A stretch of 64,000 bases of DNA from Dendrolimus kikuchii (taxonomy: Eukaryota; Arthropoda; Insecta; Lepidoptera; Lasiocampidae), in assembly GCA_019925095.2 (NCBI GenBank), contig CM034411.1:6549501-6613500 (forward strand). Direction: 5' to 3'. Each line of letters begins with the position of its first letter. The stretch's first letter is position 1. The notes beneath the pieces are model-generated. The model made no database searches. It had not been told where the DNA came from and saw nothing but the letters and a program-made list of their open reading frames with translations. Of this stretch, positions 52,815-63,224 are shown piece after piece. Both the position numbers and the translations under genes were made by a program.

Positions 52815-54779
52815 AGTACATTTTTTTATTTGTACTTTTGAAAGCTGGAATGTATAATTAATTATACATATTACTTAAAATCATTTTATTTAGAAATGCA
52901 TATTTGAATGAAGAAGTCGAATAAACACATTTTAATGAATATTGGTACATATATATAACAGGGATAAACGTAGGATATGTTATCTTGAAAAATATAATAG
53001 TTTCCACGGTATACAATATAATTGTAAATTTAAATGATCACGAAGATATTCTCATACAGGCTGGCTAGCATACATTCAAATAGTAAAATAATAATTTCTA
53101 ACTTAAATTAAATTTTAATGAAAAAAATATTTTCTATTAAAGTATTATTAATTAAGAAATTTTAAAAAATCTAGTAAAAAAAGTAAATAATTTTTGTAAT
53201 TTTTTATTTTCATTTTAACTGAATTCCATTTTTCTATGTATATTTTACGTTAGTTGATACCAACGTAACGAATATTTTTAAACATTATTTTAAATAGTGT
53301 TTAGGTAATTGGTATTTTAACTCTAAGAGGGCGGTAGTTAGTCATGTATGAAAAAAAGTTAGATAATGTCCGTCTCTATCCACTTAAAAAAATCTAGTTT
53401 AATTAGCTGACCGCAATTTGTTTATATGTAGGTTAATTAGTAAGATATATCTACATTATAATAGATTGTGATAATTAATTTTAATAATTTTAATAACTAT
53501 GAACTGAACTTAACGTAAGTGCAATCTCTTCTATTTAATTTTAATAAAAAATGCGTTTTAGATTAATCTATCTGGCAAGTTTACGTTAAGTTATGGTCAG
53601 GGTCAACTTAAAGTGAACAAAATATTTGTACAAATTGACTCACAACTCAATTGTTTTGCCAATAAAATGATTGAAATAAAAAATATGTAGAACTAACGAC
53701 TTATAAAGTTTCAATGTCGAAACCAATCGCCAAATATTGCCTCCACCAACGTGTAATTGTTAAACTACTCGTAATTGTTAAACTACTCGTAATTGTCAAT
53801 AAAATATTTGAAATTTATTTAATTTGCGTGAAACGACTCTCTTTGTTTAAATTAAATGACCGTTTTGTTAAAATTAAATGACATTTTTATTGTTGTTACC
53901 ATAGAAGATGGCGACTTAGGCTCAATATTCAACCTTTTTCCTTGAGGGCTATAGGGGTAAATATATAATTGCTGGCACCCCAGTTATTAGCAACCTGTCA
54001 GTTTAATGGAAAATGTTAAACAAACTTTTCTTTTTATTTCGTAAGTATACAATAATTTAGTGTTATCATTGTATGGCTAAAAAAATATGAAATTTTCTTT
54101 AATGATTTAAATAAGGTAATTGACCTGGTCCTAGTGGCGGGGAGGAGGGGAGGCAACAAACAATGTCATAGTTTACCCTATGTATGATGTATATGGAATA
54201 TGGTACATTTTGACTACATTGATAAGACGCTGACAGTGCGACCACACACTTAATATCGGATGTCTCAAGCGACGTTCCACTTTATAATAGGTTCGCTTGC
54301 GGTTGTAAAATAGCAAAATTGCGGTTCCCAACGGTTGGTAGTTACGGTGAATATGCAAATGTTTGATCGCGCGTTTATGCGTAGATTTGCACCTTGGAAT
54401 GTTGGCCAAAAATAATAAGCAGAACGGTTTAATTTGAATAAACTTGTATAACATGATATATTATATATATTCAATAATAAGAGCTAACAGTGTATAACTT
54501 ATTTAAAAAAATTAATAAAGAAATAAATGCTATGCAAATTTTATAATGCTGGGGAGATTTTTACGCCGTTTTGTTTATAACCACATCCATTAAACTTTTT
54601 ATAAACGCTGATAAGATCACAACTTTAAATAAAATTTCAGTTTAAAATAAAATATTTTAATTACAAACAAAATACACTTGTGTAGTAATACACTGTTAAT
54701 GTAGCAACACTCAGACCGGAAAGCAAAGCTTTAAATGTATTTTATTTAAAAATACATTGCAATATAATTAATAAACCGT
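52815..54779. other. AT-rich DNA, small tandem repeat
   Basis: At 53750-53798 an 18-bp module ('cgtaattgttaaactact') is repeated about 2.6 times. The rest has no gene or shared repeat; the frames at 54173-54474 lack motifs. Confidence 0.5.
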
Positions 54780-54965
54780 AGTAGCTTAGTGGGTAACCTT
54801 TTCGAGTCAAAAATTAAACACTGTTTAAATGTTTTTAGTGTCATAATTACACCGTGCTGACAGTAAAATATAGCATCGTGATGAAACTTACATATCACTA
54901 TAACCGATGTGCCAATCCACCTTGGACTAGCGTGGCACGCAAGGGTCTTGTCTGCTCTTTTTTTT
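54780..54965 (+). mobile_element. degraded SINE-A
   Basis: The head 'cgtagtagcttagtgggtaa' and later blocks 'cataattacaccgtgctgac', 'ataaccgatgtgcc' and 'cttggactagcgtggc' follow SINE-A order. The B-box is lost. Confidence 0.6.
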
Positions 54966-54989
54966 ATTACTGTATAGGTTCGCGTTTGA

Positions 54990-55320
54990 CCATTATCTCG
55001 CTCGATTTGAGCGGAGATATGGTCTAAGATCGAGCACGCTTACCTAGAAGGTGAGTGCTCTTCCTAGATTGAGACATGTTGATGTTTCGAGCTATATCTC
55101 TTTACCCTGGCTTCCACTCATCTAGCTACGATCCGGTGGTAATGATGTGTGAGGCCGCTGGACCCGCGTCCATGACTATAGTGGCACTATCGTTAGCCTA
55201 TCTGTGAGTTGTGGTGGCCTTCGTCAGCTTCACGTAACTATATATTGTCCCCTACGGAGGGCGTGAGCCCAACAATGGGACGTTACGATCTGTTGTATAC
55301 ATCGTCGTTGTCAGTGACAG
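54990..55320. repeat. Rep-G dispersed repeat
   Basis: The block 'gagatatggtctaagatcga', 'gcacgcttacctagaaggtg' recurs in diverged form at 63466-63515. It ends 'ggcgtgagcccaacaatggg', which resembles a SINE-type 3' body. Confidence 0.45.
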
Positions 55321-55469
55321 TAAGAAGAGTAGGATGGACCTTGTACCTACATTTTTTGATGATATTATTTTTTTTGTCAAATTATTAACAACTATTACTT
55401 ACTACTTACTATACGTAACAATTTTGTTACATATAGTAGTAAGTAATTTAGCAAGTTGACGTGGCAGTG

Positions 55470-55565
55470 ATCCGATCACGTCTGTCGCAGGACCGATGGA
55501 CCGTGGTGAGTAGCGCCGACTTGGGGAGGCCTACGTCCAACAGTGGACTGTAATTGGCTGACTAC
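55470..55565 (+). pseudogene. RTE-E LINE protein end
   Basis: The frame RRLGEAYVQQWTVIG and stop is the terminal motif of an RTE-type LINE. The minus-strand copy at 57765-58130 has the upstream part. Confidence 0.7.
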
Positions 55566-55639
55566 TAATATGTAACAATTTTGACGAAAAATATAATTTA
55601 AAAAATGTAGTTACAAGGTCCTGCACTAACGCTGACCAT

Positions 55640-56110
55640 ATCCATGTGTATGTAACACATTTTATTTTTGCTGAAACAAATAGACATGGGTGCTATTTCA
55701 AAGCTAGCTAATTAGCAGTTGTTTACAAAACAGCCATGGTTGAGTTGACAACCGCCGACTTGCTAATGGTTGTGGAATAAAACCGAGTTTCCAGATTAGC
55801 CGTCAACCGTCATCATCGATTCGCTAGCTGACGAAAGGTTGTCGTATAAAATCGAAAACCAACAACTAACAAGTTTACAGATTAGCCTTTAGCCGTCACC
55901 ATCGATCCGCCAGCTGACTAATGGTCGAAAAAAACCGAAAACCTATAAATTCACTACTTGACGGTTTAGCAGTCTGTCGTCGGCTGACAGTTGGCGAGTC
56001 ATTACCCTATTAGCCAAATAATTATCACCTGGTTTTTTTAGCCGGCCAATGGTAGTTCCATCGCCTAGATGGCTAAATTGTTGGAATTTCAGTTGATCAC
56101 CCATCGCCAT
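55640..56110. repeat. degenerate tandem repeat region
   Basis: A module of roughly 70-90 bp ('agattagcc-t-agccgtcac', 'catcgat-cgc-agctgac', 'aatggt-g') is repeated about three times between 55740 and 55960. Related words ('tggctaat', 'gctgacagt') continue in inverted form to about 56060. The 73-codon minus frame is not a gene. Confidence 0.55.
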
Positions 56111-56114
56111 AAAG

Positions 56115-57045
56115 AAACGCGCGGACGACAGGTAATGTAATTTTTTTTTTAACAATCCGAACATTCTAAATCCGACATAAGTATAAATTTAAAATATTTC
56201 GAAGATCATTACTAATATGGTTGGCCTTAATCACGTTTCTCGACGAGGCATTAAATTATCATATGTTTTTGGTTTCTAAAACATGTTGTAATAGTTAACT
56301 TGAAAGGTTAAGTAAGTGCCTCTAAGTATTTGCTAAAGTAACGCGAATAAAGATAGGCACATAAGCTACATGTTGATCGATATATCTTCTTCTCCTTTTT
56401 TAAATATGGTTTTATACGATTCGTGTATTCCGTCAATGTTAAATATTCATGAATATTCAAAGTATATCTTCAAATAAATTTATGTTAATCTCTAAATTTT
56501 AATAACATTTACTTATAACGTAGTTAGTTTAATACAATTACTCTTTTGTGTTGTCCTCAGGTTATCAGAAAGCGTCCTTCACCGTTCAAAGTAATGATAT
56601 AATGAATAATGCTCTCGCGCTTCCTCGCATAGCGGAACTCTTAACGAGTCTAGGAGGATGTTTGGCCCATCAGATTTGTCTGGCTCATTGGAAAATATTT
56701 TAAAATATTATACTTGATAATATATATAAAATTCAGCCTTCCTAAAATGACGTAAGTTCCCACTTTTTTTTTAAAGTGTCTGTCAAAAGTTATGGCCCAC
56801 AGGAAGTGTCTGGCAACTGTATATCTTTGTAACAATATCATATATGATACATGTAAAAACTAGCCTTGCTAGTTTGACGTAAGTGCATAGTTTTTTTCCA
56901 CATTTGATACCTGCTACCTGAAAAACGGCCCAGCTTTCAGATTAGTGAGCATCCATTCCTTTCTAAGTTTATGTTAAACTACCGATCCTAAAAATTGAAT
57001 CTTTCCTAAAATCACGTAAGTCTGGGGTGACTGGGATCTTGGATA
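56115..57045. other. unassigned AT-rich DNA
   Basis: Two loosely similar stretches around 56660-56760 and 56790-56885 ('cctaaaatgacgtaagt' and 'gctagtttgacgtaagt', with a third near 57005) hint at an old local repeat. Confidence 0.35.
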
Positions 57046-57049
57046 AGAG

Positions 57050-57210
57050 AGGGAGTCGACGAAGTGTGACATTGCGTGACAAGGAGTGACAAAGTTCGTG
57101 ACATCACATTTCAAGAACTATAATATTTAAGCTTTAAAACACGAAATTTGAACTATAATATTAACGAAATTCTTTTAAATATTTCCATCTCTATCTGTAT
57201 GAGCAGTTAT
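57050..57210 (+). repeat. Rep-C fragment
   Basis: It contains 'gttcgtgacatcacatttca', 'aaaacacgaaatttga' and 'tttccatctctatctgtatg', as at 44095-44620. Confidence 0.55.
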
Positions 57211-57269
57211 TAAATTATTAAAAAATCATTTAAATGGAAATAAAACCAATTACGTAACTGCTGTTTTAA

Positions 57270-57305
57270 TTCAAGTAAGACAAGTGAATGTATAGTAAGA
57301 TATAT
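57270..57305. mobile_element. fragment of the 36253-36532 MITE
   Basis: The sequence 'agtaagacaagtgaatgtat' plus 'agtaag' is identical to an arm of that MITE. Confidence 0.55.
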
Positions 57306-57617
57306 TATTGCGGCCATTATTGACATATAAACCTATTTTCTTTTATATCATCATACCTTCACGTCTACACCGACATAATTTCCACAGTATTCATGTCATA
57401 CGTCTATTGAATACTAATTAGTGTAATTAATAATTTTAATATCACAAAGATATCCCGTTATTCATACGTGAATGTGGAATGTGTTTTATTAGAGTCGGAT
57501 GTAACACTAATAAAATGGTTGTTAGGTGATCAAAATTCTTCTAGTAGCAAGAATATAGATATATGCAAAACAAGTAGTGCCCACGACGTCGTTCGCGCGG
57601 GATTGAATTTCATAGCA

Positions 57618-57762
57618 ACGGCCTCTGTAGTTGCGCGGGCCTTTGCTGGCCTAGCTCATGGAAAGCGAAATTCCGGGTTCGATTTCTGGCATAGTAAGTT
57701 TCACAAACCGTTTAAGTGCGTGACGTAGTAAGCTAGGCACAGTAAATACTAAGGTCTCATTG
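57618..57762 (+). mobile_element. SINE-B, 5' part
   Basis: It starts 'ggcctctgtagttgcgcggg', has a B-box-like GGTTCGATTTC and runs to 'aaatactaaggtctc'. It is interrupted by RTE-E and resumes at about 58150. Confidence 0.7.
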
Positions 57763-57764
57763 TC

Positions 57765-58130
57765 GTTAGCTATTCGCAGTCCACTGCTGGCCGTAGACCT
57801 TCCCAAGTCGGCGCTACTCATCCCTGTCCTCTGACTTCCTCATCCAGCGTCTACCGGCGACCTTGCACAGGCCGTCGGTCCATCGGGCTGGAGGGCGTCC
57901 GAAGCTCAACTTTCTAATTTTGCGGGCTATTTCGGTTACCTTAGTTCTCTTACGGATATCCTCATTTCTAATTCTATCCATAAGAGAAACACCCAACATA
58001 GCTTGCTCCATAGCCCGTTGAACTACTTGGAACTTATGGAGTAATCCTGCCGGGAGTGTCCATGTCTCGGCCCCGTAAGTCAGGACGGGGAGGACGCACT
58101 GCTCGACGGCTTTCGTCTTCAAGCATTGCG
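57765..58130 (-). pseudogene. RTE-E LINE C-terminal copy
   Basis: The minus frame reads AVEQCVLPVLTYGAETWTLP, HKFQVVQRAMEQAMLGVSLM, DRIRNEDIRKRTKV, RPPARWTDGLCKVAGRRWMR, and after a frameshift an LGKVYGQQWTANS-like end. LTYGAETW, the QRAMERAMLGVSL-type stretch and the RW-DDL-VAG-WMR order are characteristic of RTE-type LINE proteins. The reverse-transcriptase core is missing. It lies within a SINE-B. Confidence 0.82.
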
Positions 58131-58149
58131 GAATGGTTGACGAGAACTA

Positions 58150-58245
58150 TACGTTTAGAATCCACTCCAGAGTGGTTTATTATATATTACCTACACAAGC
58201 ATAACTTGCAGCTTGGGAATATACAATGTGTGTGATTCTCTATTC
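58150..58245 (+). mobile_element. SINE-B, 3' part
   Basis: It continues 'gaatccactccagagtggtt', 'acacaagcataacttgcagc', 'ttgggaatatacaatgtgtg', matching the end of 10078-10316. Confidence 0.65.
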
Positions 58246-58314
58246 TTATTCTCTTACATTCACTTGCTTTAAGATTACTTATGTCAAAGGAATGGTTACT
58301 ATATTAACATGTAG

Positions 58315-58495
58315 TCGCCATAACAACCTTGAGTTGTGTTCCGGCATTAGTGACCAGGTTCCAGTGACCCTTAAGAGAGCAGCAGCGCATTTGTACCACC
58401 TTTGGTGTTGTAAATGACTATAGGCGATGGTAACCGCTTTCTATAAAGTGGACCGTCTGCCTGTCTGCTGCACTCCTGCAATAAAAAATAAATAA
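58315..58495 (+). mobile_element. R315 3' half
   Basis: It begins at 'cgccataacaaccttgagtt' and ends 'ctgcactcctgcaataaaaa'. The 5' half is missing. Confidence 0.78.
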
Positions 58496-58499
58496 AAAA

Positions 58500-59335
58500 A
58501 AGGAACCGCCCGGAAGTGGATTTTTTTTTTTAATAATCTTATAATTTTTATTTTATTTACCTGACATGTATACTGAAATTTATTTGGAAGCATTAGTGTA
58601 GGATTTGCACGTCATGTGAATGACAAAACATACTGGTAACTTTATATTATGAAATAATATTAACTATATATATAACTATACATGTTCAACTATATTTTGT
58701 TTGCAAATAAAAATTGATTGATTGATAGCTATTCAAACGACGATAAGGGCTCAAATCGCCAGTTTTCATAGATAACTGACTTCTTAACTATTTCAAATAT
58801 AAATCTAACTATACAGTGCATAATTGCTAATATACTTATATTAGCTAATATTTCAAAATCGAAAACCGATATTTCTTTCTTTTGATTTGTCTCAATTAGA
58901 CTTCGAAATGTCTCAACGGATTTCAATGAAAGTTTTATGTATTAAAAAAGAAAAATTATTTTGAATTCTCGTGTATTCCATTTCGCTAACTTGCAAAGTT
59001 CAGAGGACATGAATATAAAGCCAAAGTCCAGAGAGAACAAAGTGACGGTTATTGTCAGTTGTACAATAAACGCATACGTTACACATAACTAACACTTTAA
59101 GATGACATTTACTTGACCGTTCTCTTATGCAAGTAGTTGCTACATACATTATCATAGGTATACACATTCCACAAATAGGATATAACTATGTGTGTATATA
59201 TTTAACATTTATATGTATGTCTATTACATTCCTTAAGACATAGGTGTCTAGTGGTGGAAAAGCTTTATATCTACGATTTCACTTGTGTGCTAGAAACTTC
59301 CTTTTTAGGATATGTTTGATGTATTAACATTAGAA
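58500..59335. other. unassigned AT-rich DNA
   Basis: No gene or shared repeat was recognised. Confidence 0.45.
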
Positions 59336-59339
59336 AAGT

Positions 59340-59800
59340 TGACTCTCTCTTTTCTTTCATCATCACCCAATTGTTTGAGGTCGACACAATATCGTCGGCG
59401 TCAGTGCAGAAATTCGCAACGTCATTTTTTGATGTGATTATTTTTTTCGTAAAAAATGTATGTATGTAACAATTGTGACAGAAAAAATAATGTCAAAAGG
59501 CCCTGCAATGAGGCCGACGATATGTTCTGGAAGGAATTCCTATATTATGTCATACGTCCTCTGTCACACCACAAATCATCATGTCATCCTTCACACAATA
59601 CATACATCTCTTTGTATGTCTACCTTTACATTTTTACCCATCAATCTTACAGTTTCAAATTCTGTATGTCTCGTGACTTTTATCTCTTCTCAATGCATGC
59701 CCATACCACCTCAGTCTTCTTCCTCTCAACTTTTCAGTCCAATTTTAAAGATCCCCTTATGTACTTATTCCTCACCGTATTCATTATTGTAACACGACAC
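59340..59800 (-). pseudogene. RTE-C LINE relic
   Basis: Complementary blocks match 1965-2360: 'gtcatacgtcctctgtcaca', 'ccacaaatcatcatgtcatc', 'ccataccacctcagtcttct', 'tcctctcaacttttc'. An interruption at about 59400-59530 separates the CADPN end ('gaggtcgacacaat') from the rest. The long plus frames (110 and 116 codons) are antisense and not genes. Confidence 0.65.
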
Positions 59801-59885
59801 ATATAAAATGTAGACGTGAAGAATGTTCACTGTTTTGCCATTTTCTTATATAACCCTAAATAAAATATTTAGTAAAAACATTTAG

Positions 59886-59915
59886 CTAGAAGTGTTGCTG
59901 GGGAATTTCTTACTT
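59886..59915 (-). repeat. Rep-F scrap
   Basis: 'agctagaagtgttgctgggg' is the complement of the Rep-F end 'ccccagcaacacgtctagct'. Confidence 0.5.
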
Positions 59916-60124
59916 TATTGAATCATCGTCATTATGAAATAATGACTTTTAATAAGCAGATAAAAAGTTATATTGAACAGCGTTAGTCAAAAATATAGTT
60001 CAATGAATGATAAGTAAACTCTTAATTTTTTTATCTATCTAGATCACTGCCGTTCTTTCAAAATTACTCATACATATTTAAAAACACATTTTTTTTTAAT
60101 AAATATCAAAACTTGTCTATGTCT

Positions 60125-60320
60125 TAAGATTAAATTCAAATTCAAAAGTTTTAATTCTAAATAAATTCCACTAGAGAACACTTTTTGAAGGTCATATATG
60201 TAAGTTAAAATTTAATTTTACTTCCTATTCTATGTACACCGCTTCGCAACGTGTTAATGCTGTTAAGGAAAAGAAGCGGCAAGAAACTCCCCAGCAACAC
60301 GTCTATCTAAATATTGTTTT
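60125..60320 (+). repeat. Rep-F dispersed repeat
   Basis: A good copy: 'ttcaaattcaaaagttttaa', 'gaacactttttgaaggtcat', 'ctatgtacaccgcttcgcaa', 'cgtgttaatgctgttaagga', 'aactccccagcaacacgtct'. Confidence 0.7.
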
Positions 60321-60324
60321 TCTT

Positions 60325-60727
60325 TATATTTCATATTCTATTTATAATATATCTCAAATTCTCTTTTCTTTATGAGTTTTGTACAGAAGTATGTTACAGA
60401 ATTACTTTTTGAAGGATTAATCGAGTTGTAGCAAACCAAGCATACTCAATGAGACCAAGACACAATAAAAGGAAAGAAAAATATTGTTATAGTTATAATA
60501 ATGACATGACGTACTAAAATGTTATGCTGCAATATGTCTCCATAAATTCCTTACAAGCTTGGCAAGATAAAAACGTTATACAAAATATAGTATAAGAGGT
60601 TGGAGCGAGCTGCTATGTAAATGAAGTTTTGTCATTTTAGATTATAGGTAGAATACAACATAACTAATAATGATAATTTAAGTTAGCTTGAGATTAAGTT
60701 TCTTTTATGAAGATGTACGTTATATAA
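60325..60727. other. unassigned AT-rich DNA
   Basis: No gene or shared repeat was recognised. Confidence 0.45.
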
Positions 60728-60796
60728 ATATAAAAAAATAGATATATGTATATATATATCAATGAATATATATATAGGTATATATATATATATAGG

Positions 60797-60832
<36 letters not shown>
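60728..60832. repeat. (TA)n / (GGTATA) microsatellite
   Basis: Runs of TA are broken by regularly spaced 'aggta' units, followed by 'tgtgtgtgtgtg'. Confidence 0.9.
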
Positions 60833-60833
<1 letters not shown>

Positions 60834-60844
60834 TCAGTGGGCTG

Positions 60845-61955
60845 TAATTAAATATATACTTAAATTAAAAGAAATGTTTTGCAATACTAATATGTGTGTG
60901 TATATTTTCACCAGATATTTGACAGAGCCAGAGACAGAGCAAAAACAAAGGAAAAATTAAATTTATAGCTTAACAACAAAAAAGTTTTATGTCAAAGTAG
61001 ATTCTTCGGTGTAAAAATGTACAGTAATATTTAGGGTAAACCATTACAAAAGCCTTTCTATCACAAAAGAAACTTGAAATCATAAAACTAAATAATGTAA
61101 TATACTAATTAAAAGATTATTTTGCAAGTAGAAAGATTTATTAATGAGAAATAATTATAAAAATTTACTTCATTCAAATTATAATAACTTACGTAAAACT
61201 CCATTTGAAATTTATAACACTAAAAATGTTGATTTCGTTTTGTGTGTTTCGTCAAAAGCCTTGACATTCTATAATTTAATCAATGGTATTCAAATCGTAT
61301 GTGAGATAAAGTTGTTTTCATGATTTTCCTATGCCCATCATCATAAACAAATATTAATCACTATTAAGTTTGTGTTTTTCACATATTGAGACCTATATTC
61401 CTAAATCACACTAATGACGAAATTATTAATGATATGTTGTATTACTGTTGAGATTTGTATAAAACGTATAAATATGTTCTAAAAGGCACTAATGTTATTT
61501 ATAAATGTTAAGAGAATTGTGTTTGATAATCCTCAACTGTTTAGTGTAATGGAACTTATTTTTTTAATATTCGGTCGACAAACACACACATTGTTTATCC
61601 CTACGCCACAGAAGACCAATGTCGGACGACAACTCCATTTTTAGTATTAATCAAAGACTTAAAAGAGATGTGATAAGGGCCTGGATTTCACTTGGTATTT
61701 CTTTAATCAAAGAACTATTATTATTTTATTTTATTAATGTTATAATCATACGTTTAAGATATTCTCTTATAAATAATCATACAAAGTATTAAATGAAATC
61801 ATATTTAGGTACTTTTTCTTCAATAAATATTTTCTTTTAAATGTTTTTGAATAAAAATGTATTGTAGTACCCGTAGAAGACCACTACCTATTTTACTTAT
61901 ACCCTTTAGAAATTATATTATTAATTGACTTTAATATTAAGTTTCCATCTTTCCA
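60845..61955. other. unassigned AT-rich DNA
   Basis: No gene or shared repeat was recognised. A (GA)n run follows at 61960-61976. Confidence 0.45.
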
Positions 61956-62036
61956 TTAGAGAGAGAGAGAGAGAGATATCACTTTATTGTACACCATTAC
62001 ATAAAATACAGAAAAACTAAAAATATTCGATATTTG

Positions 62037-62255
62037 ACGGCCTTTGTGGTTGAGGGGGTTAAGTCTTTGCCGGCCTACCTCACTGCATCACAGAGGCTCC
62101 TGACTCGATTTCTGGTATGGTAAATGTCGGAAAACGAATTTTCTACGTTATTTACCATGGTCTGCGTGTCTGGGATCGGCCCCCATATAGTTCGTTATAC
62201 CCAAGCGTAAATAGCTTAATTTGGGGATATATAATAAGTGTGATTGTCTGCCGAT
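62037..62255 (+). mobile_element. SINE-B, near complete
   Basis: The head 'gacggcctttgtggttgagg', B-box-like GACTCGATTTC, body 'ctgcgtgtctgggatcggcc' and end 'taatttggggatatataata' match 10078-10316. No clean duplication was found. Confidence 0.8.
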
Positions 62256-62274
62256 TATTTATATATTTATTCTA

Positions 62275-62345
62275 AATGTACACAGTGGGCGGTTTTATCG
62301 CTTAGAAGCTATCTCTTCCAGACAACCAGTGGCAGGAAAAAAAAT
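62275..62345 (-). mobile_element. LINE 3' end with hairpin box
   Basis: The complement reads 'ggttgtctggaagagat' next to an imperfect atagcttctAagcgat hairpin (62297-62312) and 'aaaaccgcc'. It is a diverged member of the CR1-like tail group. Confidence 0.6.
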
Positions 62346-62396
62346 AGATTCAATTTGTCAAAGGTAGTATACATTATATTATATTAGTTTATAGTA

Positions 62397-62466
62397 CATA
62401 CATACATAACTTCACGCCAGTTCCCTTGCGGGGTAGGCACGTACAACAGAGCGCCATTAGTAGTAG
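62397..62466 (-). pseudogene. RTE-T LINE, 70-bp insertion with 12-bp TSD
   Basis: Only the last ~18 codons (ALLYVRAYPARELA-like) and the (TATG)n tail were inserted. Perfect 12-bp duplications TAGTTTATAGTA (62385-62396, 62467-62478) flank it. A few 'agtag' bases at the 5' junction look non-templated. Confidence 0.9.
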
Positions 62467-62479
62467 TAGTTTATAGTAT

Positions 62480-62799
62480 TACAAATAAAGTAAGTGTTCT
62501 GGTTTGGATATTCTTGTGTAATCTTAAAAAAAAAGATACAAATAAAGAAATACTGAATAATTTATAAAATTACATATAAAATTACAAAAATACATTGGGG
62601 TTTATTATTGTAATTATGTAATTAATGTAGGTACTAAAGTTAGTTAATCAATTGCATTTAATTATGTATGTGATACATTCTCTGCAATAGTCGGCTTAGT
62701 TACGAGTAGGCACATAGTACAGAACGCAATATTTGTAATGTTGGCAATATAGCTGTTATATAAGATTTTTGATTCTTTTTATGTAAGAAATTTCAAGAT
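62480..62799. other. unassigned AT-rich DNA
   Basis: No gene or shared repeat was recognised. Confidence 0.4.
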
Positions 62800-62960
62800 A
62801 TCTCGATCAAAGGGCTGGTTCCTACTTCTTACGACGGATCAGTATGACGATCCAGTGAGGTAACGTAGCCAGCCTTCTAGGAAGACACTGACTATGATGA
62901 CATAGGCTTAGTATACTTTTAGTAGTCCTAAGGGACTATAGGTAGCATATAATATCCTTA
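62800..62960 (+). pseudogene. PDG-LINE relic
   Basis: The block 'tcaaagggctggttcctact', 'gtagccagccttctaggaag' aligns at DNA level with the DQRAGLYLG and RGNAASILGT regions of 43127-43527 and with 49363-49530. It is heavily decayed. Confidence 0.5.
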
Positions 62961-63034
62961 AGCTAAGTTTTCTTTATTGTAATTAGTTGATATTTTTTGT
63001 ATACATTGATGAAAATAAATGTATATTGTAAACT

Positions 63035-63220
63035 GCAAATTCAAATTCAAAATTTTTATTCGAAATAAGTTCCAATGGAGAACACTTTTTGAAAGTCATA
63101 CATGTAAGTCAAAATTTAAATCTACTTCCTATTCTATGTACATCGCTTCGCAACGTATTAATGCTGTTCAAAGAAGAAGAAGCGACAAGACACTCCCCAG
63201 CAACACGTCTAGCTAAAAAG
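63035..63220 (+). repeat. Rep-F dispersed repeat
   Basis: A further copy with 'attcaaattcaaaattttta', 'gaacactttttgaaagtcat' and 'actccccagcaacacgtcta'. The 65-codon frame is not a gene. Confidence 0.7.
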
Positions 63221-63224
63221 ATTT

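Noticed and set aside
59456..59806. 110- and 116-codon plus-strand ORFs
   Set aside because: They overlap each other and are antisense to an RTE-C relic.
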